Part shown: in pieces, positions 19,600 to 33,200 of the stretch | Layout: every line of letters begins with the position of its first letter | How positions within the stretch are numbered: position 1 is the stretch's first letter | Assembly (NCBI RefSeq): GCF_000003815.2 | Contig: NC_049992.1 | Location: forward strand, 2,869,445-2,933,444 | Reading direction: 5' to 3' | Origin: Branchiostoma floridae | Lineage: Eukaryota > Chordata > Leptocardii > Amphioxiformes > Branchiostomatidae | DNA length: 64,000 nt | Translations under genes and position numbers: made by a program | The notes under the pieces: model-generated | What the model saw: only the letters and a program-made list of their open reading frames with translations | Database searches by the model: none | What the model was told of the DNA's origin: nothing

Positions 19600-22500
19600 T
19601 TACAAGCTGGCGTACTCGTTCTCCGCGCCCTCGTTTACCGCGCCCCCATTTACCACTATCTCTTCCTTCTTTGTGCTGGATTGCTCGTTCTCCGCGCCCT
19701 GGTTTACTGCGCCTTCATTTACCGCCCCCTCTTCCACCTCCAAACTCACATACTCATTTTCTGCAGCCTTGTTTACTGCGCCCCCATTTACCACTACGCC
19801 CTCGTTTACTGCACCCCCGTTTACCGCCCCTTCATTTACCGCCCCCTCTTCCACCTCCAAGCTGACATACTCATTTTCCGCAGCCTTGTTCACCGCGGCC
19901 CCGTTTACCACTATCTCTTCCTTCTTCAAGCTGGCATACCCGTTCTCCGCAACGTCATTTTCCATGCCTTCGTTTACTACTCCCTCCTCCACCTTCTTAG
20001 TTTCCATCTGAAAAAAAATCAAGACAAAGTGGTGGCAAGTAAAAAAAAAAAACGCTGATATAAATGAGCAGCACAGACAAATACAGATCCGAAGTCTCAC
20101 TATTGCCGGTATACTTGCCGACTTTGTGCATCAGTATAGTTTGTATATCAGTACAGTATGTATTGCAGTACTTAGTATTTTGGAGTGGTTATACATATCA
20201 GAGGCATACACAAGGATATTCATATGTATTGAAATTGTATTTTGTTCATAGCCTATAGAGACGAGTATTAGCAAAGGTTGCAGTTGTATTGTGTCGTTTT
20301 CCATTACTTTAACCCCATGATAAAGACTAGCGCAAATGTTTAATGTTGATTTTACCTCATGCTCAATGACTGCCACGCCCTCCTCCTTGTCATCCTCCCC
20401 GGTTAGAACCTTACTGTAGGAGTACACTGTCAGGAATGCCCATAGCTGTAGGGAAGAATATCATGAAAAGATTAATGGATGAGTGGATAGAAGGAAATAA
20501 TAGCCTGGGTACCATCCTCCGTAGTAACCGTTGGCTCAATCTTTTTGTTGTTATCCTTGGTTAGCAAGCGAAAAGATTGAGCCAGTGGTACTACATAGTA
20601 TGGTACGCAGACGAGGCCTGAAACTGTTACTGCCCAAAATACCAGATTTGTGCAATAAACAGACTTCACCTATACTGACATGGGCACAAACACCAGGAAA
20701 ACATGTACATGTATTTTAAAGTGCACTAGCTAAATGTAAATAGATCGAGCTAAAATAGATGATCTACAAGCTCACAAAGTACAATTTACTTAATGGATGG
20801 CTTCTCGCTCTCTAACACACATGTAGATAAATGAGGGTACAACAGGCTGAAGTTTTGCTTTACTGTCACTATGGAATAGGCAGGGAGAGTTCTCTTTCAC
20901 ATCTCATTGTAACGGGCATAGAAAAGTTACACTACAATAATGTTTCTGTGACGTAGTGAGTGATGATAAAACTTACGAAGATGATGAGAAGCACGACCCA
21001 GGCACCCCAGTATGGCGCCAGGAGGTACACACCCACCCGCATGGTGGCGTCCTGGGGAATAAACAAACACAATCAACAAGCGTGTTTCAGAACAAAAAAT
21101 TCAAATACAAGGAATCTGAATCGCGATTTACTAGTAATTCTGCACGTATCTGTTAAACATTTTGCAGGTATTCAGTGCAAATAATAGATATACTCGCAGA
21201 CACTCTACAGAGTCGTATACTGTCACCTGGCAAGAGACATGGCCAATTTTAAAGAGCAGGGTAGCAAATTGTAAAGGAAACAGGCTAAAAGTGCGCGAGT
21301 GGATGTCATTCAGAAAATAAGGTCAGTTTTCCCTTATCAAGCGAAAACATGGGCACCTATACTGGATGCCATCAATTAATTTACTTGCTGTGCCCTAATG
21401 TACGTAACACTACTCACAGCTGTAGCGACGGCGTTCGGCACTCCGAACACGGTAAAGGCGATAGACACGCCCAGCCGGATGATGACGTACACAGACATGG
21501 CACCCATCCACACTGCCATGGTCCGCGGCAGGCTCTGGACATGGGAAAACGAGTTAACGTAGTTTTAGTTCACATGAGGTTTCAAGTTAGCCTCCAAGCA
21601 GAACGGCCCCGACGGCTTTAGCCATTTGATACTGGGTTATGCCATCGATAAATCTGCTTGGAGCTTGATTGTAAGATAAGTCAGATGCTGTATATAGTTT
21701 GAAACAAATTACAAAACTCAAATATCAGCAAGTATGGCGCTTAAGCCTTTTATGAATTTTGAGTGAGTCCGAGACTTATCAAAAACTTCTTGTACACAAG
21801 TCTGAAAGAGTGCTTGTGAAATCCCCATAATTTCTTTGATAGTTACGATGAATAATAGTCTAATTGCTTCTTCATCCATGTCATCAAATATATATAAAAA
21901 CTAAAATAAATGTAAATAATGCTGATATTGGTTAAGAATATGTGATTTTAACATGGCATTCCTTTTAGTGCTCTGATAATAAAAGTTACGCACCAGACAA
22001 GCTCCGATGATGAGCATGACGTTCAGAAGAAAGAGCAGCGCGTCCACTCCGACTGCCGTCAGGACACCGTAGTAATCTGTGGAGACGAGTTATTGTAAGA
22101 TACACCTTAACTTTGATATACTGCTCTAATAAAGTCCTGTTCTTACAACAACGATATTCACACAAAAAAGGCAACAAAAAGTTGTTAAAGTGCAGTTTTC
22201 AAGCGATATTGTAGAGTTATTACTTGGTTCTGTCCACCTGGCCAGAGCAATTGCGGTCAGGGCTAACCAAATATGAAACACGGCTTAGGCCACTTAGAAA
22301 AGATACAAGTACAGAAAGATAAATATCAGGGTACGTACTGATTTAAATGTAGAAAATGTCAGTTATCCTCGAAAGCATTATAACACTAGAATATTGTTTT
22401 CCCTTAATTACAAGCAAACTATTATTATACACGTTTGGTAATCGATTTGATTGATCTGAACACGTGTATAAACATGATGTATAGACAAGTATACGATAAA

Positions 22501-23063
22501 GTTTACATGGGCTATCAAAACAAAATGTTGTTACTTACTAAGATCGACAGATCGGCCGGACAACAACAGCCACAGCTCAAACCCCACCTCTGCCAAGGAC
22601 AGGATCTGTAGAAATAGTCAGAATGTTTACCAGTTTGACATTCCATTTTCTTTTATGGTAAAAAAGGCATACGATAGAATCAAGCAGGAGTAACAAAGAA
22701 ATAGTTTTCAGATAAAGGATTGATGCAACCTATCAAACATAATCGGTATTACCTATTAATCTAATCACAACATCAAGCGAATATAAACATGATCTCTTGT
22801 TACAATTGATGGCAAAAAAACCTGAATATGACATTGACTAGTGGCTGTCAAGTCTAATAAAACATTATTACTCCGACAGTTCTAAGAATTATAATTAAAG
22901 TTGTACGATACTATGCTACCAGAAGATTTACTTTTAAAAAGTTAACTTTGTTTGCAACTCTACTATGCCAATAACAACAAAACGCGTTTATTCTTACCGA
23001 CAGCAGAATCCCAGCAGTCACGGCGCCCTCCCGTAGCGAACAACAACAGCTTTTCTTCATCAT
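19600..23063 (-). CDS. Four-transmembrane protein, CCCSLREG N-terminus (LAPTM/DUF4728-like), repeat-rich cytoplasmic tail
   Basis: Seven minus-strand exons join in frame: 23063-22998, 22605-22539, 22076-21994, 21534-21418, 21051-20977, 20445-20356 and 20007-19600 (301 residues). The N-terminus MMKKSCCCSLREGAVTAGIL resembles the CCxCSLRTG start of LAPTM-like and DUF4728 four-TM proteins. Hydrophobic segments follow at about residues 14-35, 50-72, 80-105 and 120-145. The last ~150 residues are acidic with tandem NEGAVN-type repeats. They carry four Tyr-x-x-Leu motifs (GYASL, EYVSL twice, terminal EYASL), the form of YxxΦ endosome/lysosome sorting signals. Membrane trafficking is the likely setting; the exact family is uncertain. 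The gene has a TATA box and a separate 5' UTR exon near 25 kb. Confidence 0.75.
20510..20605. repeat. Imperfect inverted repeat in intron
   Basis: Arms containing GGCTCAATCTTTT and AAAAGATTGAGCC with outer TACCAT...ATGGTA pairing, 96 bp overall. It is a small MITE-like hairpin between coding exons of the four-TM gene. Confidence 0.6.
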
Positions 23064-23075
23064 ATTGGCTTATCT

Positions 23076-24979
23076 GGAAACAAAAGAACAAAAAATCGAG
23101 TTATTCAAATGCTCTTATTTCTTTTGCCATTTAACATACTTTATGGTAACAACAAATTGTGTGAAATACGCCGCACGTACATACAGATCTAGAGAATTGT
23201 GTCTCCTCTTGACCCACAATAAAAAAAAACAGCTTAAAACTATCCTAGGGTCCGAAAACATATCGTGATTTCTAGCTCATCATACCAGCAGTTTGTTGGG
23301 CGTGTCTGACTCTGCTGCCTTGCTGAATCCTTTAATTTGTCAAGGCTGTTTTAATACAGTGGTCAGGAGAGAAAGTTTGCAGGGATATGGCTGTGCTTTA
23401 GCCATACAGTACGTGTTACAAAATAACAGCTACAATGGAGGTTATACCCACAGCACAGGTTTGACCGAAAGGTCATGACGTCATGCCTGTTGGGCGTAAC
23501 TGTCAGATGTTCAAACATCGCCGCGCCCTCCCCACACACTTACCCTGTCCCTCCCTGTTTGTGGCGAGCATTAGCGCACACTGACTAACATATTGTCTCC
23601 CAGCCAACATGGATACAAATACCGTAAGCAGATATTTATCTTAAGGGTCGTGAACATGTTTGGGCTAAAGACCATCAGCGATCATGCGAAGAGTCTTCTG
23701 TCAGCTCGTTGTCATTGCATTTTTGTCAAGGATTCTGTCATTGTCCAAAAAGAATCCATTATTTGTATTTTCCTACGCTTTTTAAACATAGCCAAAACCG
23801 GTAAGAAATGTTTCCACTTAAAATTCCCTAGTAAAAACATAGACTTCCTATCGTTTAATAAAACACGTTTGGTAAAACGTTTAAGGTAGGCTATTGACCA
23901 TACAGCAAGACATTTCTACTGTGCTTTGTGTTGAATTGCTCTGATTTGATACTGCTACTGAGCCTGAGGCAATGAAAACATCCTCCCTGGTTGATACTTT
24001 TGGAGAACATGCGCACAAAGAGAGCGGCATACAGGAGCACATACCATACGTTTGCTTATCCACCACACCCAGGATAACAGCTTCAAGTCAAATGAAAAGG
24101 ATACGTTTTATTTGATCTATCACATATGGCTCGTTTAAGAACTGTTGAGAACGTGTCGTCAGAGTTGTGGTACAACATGCCACAACATGCCCCCGTTTGC
24201 TCATTATCTGTGACACGTGAAGAAATGGACACATGAACTCTTTACGTATCACCGGACCGTACTGTAGACATTACATTCAATGTTAATCTAGTGTGCCCAC
24301 CTGTATTCATCGCAGGGTTTGATACACTGAATGATGACCAATTGCAAATATTGTAAGAGCACGCTGTAACAAAAACCCTACCTTTTAGCAAGTCTCTCTG
24401 CATTATATCGATATGTATAAATGATTGCATCCAGGTCTTTTCTGCTTGGTCTTGCTTGCATACTGATCTTTCCTTGCACTGTTCAATTATAAACGTTAAC
24501 ACACCAAGGTGCTCTTTCAACGACTAATTGGAAAATTCAAAATATTTCTTCTAGAAAGGAAAAAGTGTCTAAAGTACATAAATACCCATACTCTCACTGA
24601 TGATGAGATAGACGGCTGCAAAAGTCTCGTTTCCATTGGATTTACGTGAAAAATTAAATTTTGTCAAAACTTTCTTTGCATGTGTCAGACAAACTGTGTA
24701 ACACTAAACAGGGCTTACTAACAATCATATGTACAAAGGACTTTGTAAGAAAAAATAAGCTTCCTCTACATTCATCTACGTCGTAAGATCGAAAATTGAT
24801 ATCATTCCAGAGAAAGTCACGGACAAAATCCAGTTGTTTAATTACAGAAAACGTTGCCTGAAATCATTACCAGTGATTGATTTTGTCATTCTAAAACATG
24901 AAAAACGCACGACGAAACACAATGAATATGAGACGCCGTAAGCAATGAACCATAAGTACACCTGTAAGAAACTACTCAC
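23076..24979 (-). other. First intron (5' UTR intron) of the four-TM gene
   Basis: Bounded by the donor CCAA|GTGAGT at 24980/24979 and the acceptor TTTCCAG|ATAAGCC near 23075, both on the minus strand. No coding exon is recognised inside. Confidence 0.55.
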
Positions 24980-25047
24980 TTGGTCCGAGGCAGGTACAGG
25001 TACAGGTACTATCCAGGCCACAGGCGTTCACTCCGACGAGGAGACTG
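24980..25047 (-). other. Noncoding first exon of the four-TM gene (predicted)
   Basis: Minus-strand segment between an inferred start site (~30 nt after the TATA box) and a good donor (GTGAGT). It has no ATG in frame with the protein and contains a short GTACCT repeat. Confidence 0.5.
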
Positions 25048-25070
25048 GTATGTTTAGTTGATACACCTGG

Positions 25071-25078
25071 CTTTTATA
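25071..25078 (-). promoter_or_regulatory. TATA box, four-TM gene
   Basis: TATAAAAG on the minus strand, about 90 nt upstream of a good splice donor and correctly oriented for the four-TM gene. Confidence 0.55.
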
Positions 25079-25080
25079 CT

Positions 25081-26055
25081 GCACCACACCTCGTCAACCC
25101 TCATGGCGTCGGATGGTAGCACGTGTCCTATTTGTCCTTTCAGTCTGTGTTTTCATATCTCACACACTTCTGTCCAATCAGATGCCAGTTTACATCGGCA
25201 AACGAGTAGCCCCTTGAGCAAACCAAGGCGGTTGAAGAGAGAGCAAACTGAGAGACAGTCTTTTGACGTAAGGAAATTTGCTTTACCAAGACGGGGTCCA
25301 CCCAGCCCAGCCCAACACATTCCGTGACGAGCTCTGCCCGAAGGTTAACCTGTTATTGTCCTGGCGGTCAACATACCATCGCGGGGACCCAACCCAACAC
25401 ACTTGGTGACGCATCCAGTCGCAAGTGTTATGACGACCGTAATGTCAAAAATGTTACTGTATGTCTGTTGAAAACGCCCTTACATAGGAAAACCTGTCGT
25501 ATTTATCACGTAGTTATAACTATCGCTGACAGGCACAATATTGTGTACAGTACAAAAAGGTTATTTATACATAATTGTCATTACTTCCCTTTAAAATAAA
25601 GCATTTCGTATTCTAGCTATAGCTATCGCAAATTAGTTAAGATATCTTGTCATAAATACTAGCCATGTTGTTATCTTTCGTCATTCGAATGTATGATACA
25701 ATAAATTTGGCCGCGCCTTAAGCAGTAAATAGATCTAGAATTTTGATATCATACTTCTGATGCACACCCAAGGGACAGCCAGAATTATTGCAATTTCACG
25801 ATAACATTAGAAAAGCTATACTAAATGCATTTCCTTTCAATACTTTCGCGTTCCTACTCTTGGCAGCACAAAGGATAGAAATTCACTCCAGAGAAACCCG
25901 TCCTTTAGAAAACATTGAGACTTTAAGACTTTACATTGTAAAACTACATAAGACCTACCGTAAATATGTGTACTTACTGCCGTTACAGTAACGTACATAT
26001 GGGGGGGGGGGGGAGGAGGGTAATTTAAATGATCTCTACAGCATGAATACACTAT
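25081..26055. other. Intergenic, no gene seen
   Basis: Unique-looking spacer with a poly-G run at about 26000-26012. No coding signal is recognised. Confidence 0.4.
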
Positions 26056-27148
26056 ATAACGCTAGTTCACCTTTATCCGTGGGGTAACCTACGAGGGACA
26101 TTCAATAAGTAATGTCCCTGACCCATTTCCCATAGCAGGAGATTAATGAAACTTGGCACAGTTATTAGTCTTTCTCTTCATAGGAACCACCCAGAGTTTT
26201 GCATTTCTCCCATCATTTGATGTAGCTCTGTTGGGACCAACTTCACTCCTTAGGCGCCGTATCCTTCCACAGTGGCTCAGAAGACTAAGACGGCTGTGGC
26301 GACCTCGGAGCTGTAGGTTTTAAGGACTGTCCTTGTCCGTGTCCCCTCGACGTGGTTTGGCCCGCTTGCTGAAGCGGTGTACCGGGGTGTGGCGCTTGGA
26401 GCCAGCACGTGAGAGTTTAGGGGATGAGTGAGGGTCGAGGTGAATGTCCACCCTACTGATGGTCGTTCGGGCGCAGCAGCCATCCACCAAGTGACTATCC
26501 CTCTACACAGAGCCCCCTACACCCCAACTGTAGCTCTGGACACCGTTCTTGTAGGACATCCCAGGTTGGTCCTCTGACAGATGCCTCATCAATGGCAGAA
26601 GAGGGACGACCAGGTCTGGGAGCTGTTTCCACAGACTTCCGACCTTGTTTGCCAGCGTTTTACAAGGTCATATGATGGGGCATCATCACCATAAGTTTTT
26701 TTTTTCATTTCATCAAAAGTCCCCTTTGGTGTGCGTCCTTTCAAATACAAAAAACCGGATCACTGCGCGACACTGAACTTGCTCCATTTCACACCTGGTC
26801 CATTTCACACCTGACTCAGTTCAAACACCAGTAAATCAGTAACCACAATTAGTTCAGAGCTTTGCAACATAAGCCATAGAGATATGACTCATTACACATG
26901 CAAAATTTCATCTAGATCAGACAACTGGAAGTGGGTCAGGGGCATTACTTATTGAATGCCCCTCGTACATCCGTTGTTTTTAAAACAGGGTATGTAGGGA
27001 TATTTTGTCAACGGGTGGTGGTTTCAAGCTGCAATATCCTGAAAATACTGCAATTTTAAACCAACCTCCGTTTACTTGATATCTGTACATACCCTGTTTT
27101 TAAAACAACGGAAATAGGTTACCAGCGGATAAATGAGAACTAACGTTA
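26056..27148. mobile_element. Short-TIR element (family 1, copy 2), interrupted
   Basis: The ends ATAACGCTAGTTCACCTTTA (left) and AAATGAGAACTAACGTTA (right) match the element at 9504-9727. Nearly 900 bp of its interior is a second, nested element. Confidence 0.7.
26092..26965. mobile_element. Nested non-autonomous mariner-like element
   Basis: Inverted ends CGAGGGACATTCAATAAGTA and TACTTATTGAATGCCCCTCG with a TA on each side (26090-26091 and 26966-26967), the Tc1/mariner target. The 874-bp interior has no intact transposase frame that I can recognise. Confidence 0.8.
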
Positions 27149-28998
27149 CTAGTATCCGACATACGAACATATTGATGGTTTGTGTGGGTAATCAGGAGCT
27201 TCCGCGGGGTCAAGCCGGGTCATTGTTTGAAAAATGGCGGCTAGCTGGGGGTGGTGGGCATGCAAAGAATACAAGATGCTGGAAGAATAAGATGCTGGTA
27301 AGTGTTTACTACACTGCTTACAGATATAGTGAATCCTAGTAAGTATAATGGATTCTGGTGTATCTACATCTGCATTGGGCAAGTGGTCATAGTGAACCCA
27401 TGTAGCGCTAATTGTATTGAACCAAGGAGGTTGAAAGGTTTCAACCTCCTTGATTGAACTTAACAGCAATATCGTTTTGCTTCCTGCGTCCGCAATTGTC
27501 TGATTTACCGACAACGGCTTTTACATAACGTTCCGTATTTGAGTTGCATAATTGCTAACGTTTTCCATATCTATGGATCGTCAAACAATAAGATGATAAT
27601 ACTGTTTAGGCCCTGTCTATGTTTTGTGTTGTTTACAACTTAAGCCCATACCGTACATGGAGGTCACGGTCCCTGATTTCTACTGTCAATCATGTTGAGG
27701 CAAGTATCGAGAAAGTAATGACACACAGTGTTTCAGTCAGAACTGTTTTATCACACCAATGCCAACGTATAAACAGTGTTACATGTACAACATGCAAAAT
27801 CACAACAGAAACAAAAACTGCACATCCATTGCAAGATTGTTCTGTACACCGGCATGTACAAGTTCTTGAGCATTCCTTCTCAGTTCCTGTTGTAACATGC
27901 ATTGGCATAATACCGGTAGTAAGACTTATACCGGTAGATTAAAAATACTGGAACTTAAAGAGATCTACACTTGCAACAATAGTTATTTCTGAGCTGTGCA
28001 CACTTCAGACATCTAGGTGTCCAATACATCATTTACAAAGCATCGATAACAATGCATTCGAAGACAACAAGGCCAAAAGTTTTCAGTATCTTTTTCGGGG
28101 TAGGCAGCTCGTCGTGGGACGAACACACTGTCACATTCATTGCCAGATTTATAGATCATAACTACACATGGTCATGGCACAAGACGAACATGATTCAACA
28201 ACAATCTTGAATTTCTGTTGGTGACCAACAACTCATGTAAAAGTGTGAAGAACCGTTGCATAATAGCCCGGATCTACGACTGAATGGGCAAAATTGAACG
28301 TACGCAGTCACTTTCCCGCCATTTTTATATCTACGCTAGCAGTGAAGTGTTACGTCATAGCGGTTGTGACCGACAGAAGTTAAATGAAAATTCTTGACAG
28401 TATACGTCAGTTTTCTCATAACATTTTGTATGCTCATGCAGGTTTATGTTTTATGCATTTACTGACAGAAAAGGAAGGAACATCAGAGGATGTATAAATG
28501 TACATAGCGGCAGTTAATTGTGCCGTGTTTCTTCCTACCGGTATTTTGTACCCCCTCCCAACCACGCGCCCGTTCGCCGTGTAATTCCGCGGCGTGTTAC
28601 AATTACATTATTACGCTTTTAGCAGGACAAGAGTGGCAGAAAAGTTACACAGAAGAAGTGGCAAGGGTAACCTATAACAGCAACATGTAACTGGAGAAAA
28701 TGATGCGTTGACAATTTGTCAAATCAGTATGGCTAGAGAAATCGTCGTAAACGTACCGGTATTATGATAATAGATGTTATATATAAGGCACTCAACGTTA
28801 CACACTCGTCATGTTTGCTGGATTTAGAATGTATTCCAACTGTCCGAGTATTTTGGCTCAGAGCAGTCTGATAGAATCTAGTTTGCGCTGAAACATTGGA
28901 CGAGGGAGCCTTTACAGGAACCGTACGCGTACTAACGAAGGAATGATAAAACAAGAAAAAAAGTTAGTAACGTTAGCGTTACACTATCAAGATTCATG
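27149..28998. other. Intergenic, no gene seen
   Basis: Spacer between the nested element and the 3' end of ROCO copy A. Short frames only. An inverted GAGGTTGAAA/TTTCAACCTC lies near 27427-27450. Confidence 0.4.
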
Positions 28999-30200
28999 TC
29001 ACTGCGGAATGCCGCATTCCTCCAGGAACTTCCTGTGGGACTCTTCCCAGTACTTTGATGCCAGGAGATTGTCTTTCAGCCGTTTTGCGGCCTCAAACTC
29101 CTCTCGTCCGCCGTCCAGTACCTTGATGATGCGGTCTGCCAGTCGTTCGGCAACTTCATCATCGGCGCCCTTAAGGTCGACAATCCGGCGGGAGAACTCG
29201 GGATCGTGCTTTTCCAGGAACTCTGCTAGTCCCGAGTTGCTGGACACGAGAACCGGGACACCCGCAGCGATGGCCTCCAGCCCGACCAGTCCGAACGGCT
29301 CTGCGCGTGACGGCATCAGGACAACATGAGCCTTTCTAAAGTCTTTTCTCAGCTGTTCCTGTGTACCGTATGCCAAAGGAGTGAATGTAAAAGTCTCGTT
29401 GTCCATGTTTGCTTGGATGATTTCTTTGCTTTCTGCAAAATCTTTAGCGCTAATGCCGCGGACTCGCCACCTGGCCTTTGGGAATCTTTCTATCACAATG
29501 ATCATGGTCTTCGCTACTAGATCATAGCCTTTCAACTTCTCCACGCCCTTGACCCTGCCGACAGAAAGCACCACTTTGGTCTCTGTTTCTTCATACTCCA
29601 CATCCAAATTGCTGAAAATTTCGGATGGTTTAGGCAGGAACTGGTGGTGCGTTTTCTTCAATCCTCTGATCTCGTTTTTGTAGTAATCAAACATAGTTGG
29701 TCCCACCGAGAACACCACATCGGCTTCTTCTATGTCTTTGTCGATCGCTTCAGTCTTGTCTCCAATGCCCATCGCCTTGTCACCGCTTTTGTGGTGCTCA
29801 GTGTCTTCCGGCATGACATGATTGTAGAGGATGACCTTGGCGGATGGAAGACGTTCTGTCTTGATATTTCTCGCAGCTGTGCTGGTGACGTCAGCATGCC
29901 CTACGATGACGCTTATATCTGACCTAAGGATTGGATATCGTTGTTTGTGGTGGAAGGTGATCCAGTCTAGTGTGGGTCTGCTTTCCCCTGTAGTGTTTGC
30001 CATTGGTAGGACCAAGTCAATGCCATGCCTGCGTGCTTCTCGCTTCTCTTCTTCTGTAGCATGTAATACAGTACAAAGAACTTTTGCTCTTACAGTCAGT
30101 AGGTCCAGCAGCTGACCGTTGATGGTGGAAATGCCGCCCTTAGAAGTTCCGACTTCATCAATGACTAGAAGCACAACAGGTTTGCCTCCGGATAGGGTCT
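28999..30200 (-). CDS. Copy A last exon: GT-B glycosyltransferase (GT4-like) module
   Basis: Encodes about residues 1544-1943 of the fusion. It opens with a Rossmann-type strand and glycine loop (LLVIDEVGTSKGGIS). The C-terminal half has LSVGRVKGVEKLKGYDL and the retaining GT-B signature EPFGLVGLE (EX7E, about residues 1844-1852), then GVPVLVSSNSGL. These are marks of GT4-family glycosyltransferases that transfer sugar from a nucleotide donor. The acceptor is unknown. There is no signal peptide or membrane segment, so it would act in the cytosol. The frame is intact in this copy. Confidence 0.85.
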
Positions 30201-33200
30201 CTGGAGAAGAGATTAAAAAGAAGGTAGTTAGAGTTTCATTATTCACAGGCCGAATTTAACCTGTTTAAGCTGTTTCTTGAGGTGCACTTATTAGTTTGTA
30301 TTTATCATTGATATTTGATTGATTTATTAATAGCCTTCTGACACATTCACTAACATTTCTTATTATATCACAATATTATTAGTTAGATTGATAGCGATAA
30401 GTAGTATCTAGCTCTTCTGTTCATGCTACAAAGCAATAAAAGAATGAATGAATGAATGAATGCCTTTATTGCACTTTTTGCCACACCTGGCTAAGTACAG
30501 GTCACAACAAGACTTGTTGAAAAGATACAGTTAACAGATACAAGCGAAATAAAAGCCAAATCTGCTGGCTTGAGCACTAGATCAGGTACTAACCGTCCAG
30601 ACTTGCATAGTGGTTCTCCGCATAGTGCCCCAGCAACAGGGGACGCGCAGTCTCGGGGTTAGCTCCTGATTGTGGCTGTAGGACAGTGACGTAATTGTCC
30701 GCTTCTACACTGGACACGATGATGACGTCACGACCCAACATGCCCGCCATGGCCTGTAGGACGACATGGTCTCCCCACGTCCCGTCACGTGACATGGTCT
30801 CCAGGTACTCTTCCCAGGTTTGGTTTAAAATGAAGTTGCTGAGATGGTCACCATGAGCCTGAAAAATTATGGACGGAGAAATGTGTACATCACAGGGAAG
30901 ATCTCCTCTTGTTAGATAAGCACGAGCACGGTGTGACTTTTACTTGTAACGTTATTTTGTTAACGAGAACCCTAACTAATTAAGAAATGTGGAAGTCTAC
31001 AAAGAAATATATTACCATTAATATGTAGTAACGGTAGACATCCCACAGTTGTTAAGAAGTTGAATTTATAGATTGTCAGTTATTTTTGTAAGTCAAGCAA
31101 CAATGGTGCCAAATGTACTGTGCATTGTACATATTGGTTTATCCATCAGATACAAATTTTAGTCTTCCAAAATACATTAAATTTTAAAAGGAACATGCGA
31201 TTGCGTGTTTTGCTTACATATATCAATAAGATATTTAGTTATTTAGCAGTCATATTTCTATTTACATTGCGTGGATTCCTTCTCAGATGGGTGACTGCCT
31301 GTTCACGCAGTTGCAGATGAGTAATGTTTCTTCCCTCGGTGCGGAGAACCTGGTCAGACACGGCGTGAAACATGCAATTCCCGTCTCCTGGTACCTCATC
31401 CCGGAATGTCAGACCTAACTCACACACGCGAGCTGCAAGTCTCGTGTAGTGGGCCTCATATGCGTCTTTTACTTTCGCCTCTGTTGGCAGCCACTTCAAC
31501 CTGTCAAACTCATCTGAAAGTAAAAGGAATGGGATGGAAAGTACAGTCATATTGTTTCACTAAGGTGCTGTACACTTTGCAGTAAAAATTCTCTTCTTAT
31601 CATGTTAGGCTTCTATTGTTTCCATACTCAAGAGCAAGACCTGAGCTCTACATATCACAAATTTACATATCTTAAGTTTAGAGTGATTTGGCACCGGTGC
31701 AATGGATGCGTTTGCTCCTTCAGCAGTGAACATCACCCAAGAAGATGTTATTGGGGTAGACTTGAAATACATTAACACATTCACAACTAAATGAATATAA
31801 AGAAGCATACTATTAGGAATATATAAAGGTGTAAGTAGAAACTTTTGCCTAGTGATTGCATAAATGATATTACTCGCATACAGTATTGGTTCTACACGGA
31901 TCTACACGGTTCCTAATTATAAGCACACCTAATTTTGAGACAAAAGTACTCGCTGCTGTATTTGTAGAATCTGCTACATTGTCTGTACCTATTTTAATAT
32001 AGGTGAAAGGTGAACAAAATTGTTGCGTTATGGCTTGTCCCGTCACTGTTACAATTTTGTAAGCCGGACATTATCAAAATTATTCATATGATGAGGACTA
32101 ATAGAGTCAACTTTCCTGTACATAACGATGAACAGAAAAACACTTTGGTCATGAAAATGGGATTAACTGATATTGTTGTGAGTCCCCGGTTCTTAATAGT
32201 CCTTTTCATTTGTCTGTGGAATGTCAGTACAGAGACAGATACAAAGTACACGTACCGTTTAGAATACGTTTAGCTGTTCTTCTATTCTGATATCGTTTGC
32301 AATTCTTAAATGCTAAAAATTCAAACTAAAAATTGCAATTTGTATAATATGTGTACGTGTGCCTACCTCCTGACGATCCCGAAACCTCAGCAATAAGACT
32401 AATGGAACCCTGGAGTGCCCGTAAATGCTGGTTACTTCCATTAGCTGTGAGAGAGAAATATGTACATTTAATAGCTCTAACTCTGTAAAGAAGTCTGAAG
32501 AAGTGTTACATCTAAGCCCCAAATGCTGTGTTTATTAAATGATGAATAATTTGAGTCTTCCCTGTTGTTTTTAACTGTCTGTTCTTTATAAAGTCTGCTT
32601 TAAGATAAATATGCTTCATACCTTGGATTCCATATGGTCTGTACACAAGGTCTGCTGAAGTAGACGCTGTATATTTAACCTCGGGGTGTGGACATCTAAC
32701 GTCACGGCCGTCATCTGCAGTCCGGTCCCTCAGGTCGTACTGGTGCGGGTTGTCCAGTCTTGCCTTGATGCAGTGCGCACAGGTGACGTGGAGGGAGTAC
32801 AGCACACCTGGCCACTCCTGCAGCAGCTGGACCAGCACCTCCAGCAGTGGGTGGACCACGCCCCACATCTCACCTGCCTGGGCAAGCCTGCCTCTGGTTG
32901 CCATGGTGATGTAAGTGTCGTCTGCAGCAGGTTTCGAACACACTTGTACGGGATAGCCCTGTCTGTAGGCCAGGACTCCATCTCTCCAGTCAATCCTGTC
33001 CTTTACAAATGGATGGATCCCAACACTGAACCTCTGAAACAGTCCCCGGGGACAGAATCCTCTGATGTCACACATCAGCTGTAGCTGTATCTGTTCCTTT
33101 CGTACGTCTTCTGGCCAGACACTCATTAACTCTTCTGGCATTTCTTTGTACAGGTACCAAGGTATTTTATAATGACATGTATGTTTTGAAGGGTCCGTTT

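Noticed and set aside
19531..20058. Plus-strand frame rich in proline, leucine and tyrosine (PLFHLQTHILIF...)
   Set aside because: Antisense of the repeat-rich tail exon of the four-TM gene; the minus-strand exon has proper splice sites and continues into membrane segments.
29326..30115. Plus-strand frames over the copy A glycosyltransferase exon
   Set aside because: Antisense; the minus frame carries recognisable GT-B motifs over its full length.
28999..31513. OTU and glycosyltransferase as separate genes downstream of the ROCO exon
   Set aside because: No start codon context or stop separates them; all junction phases match, and copy B repeats the same plan. Transcript proof is still absent.
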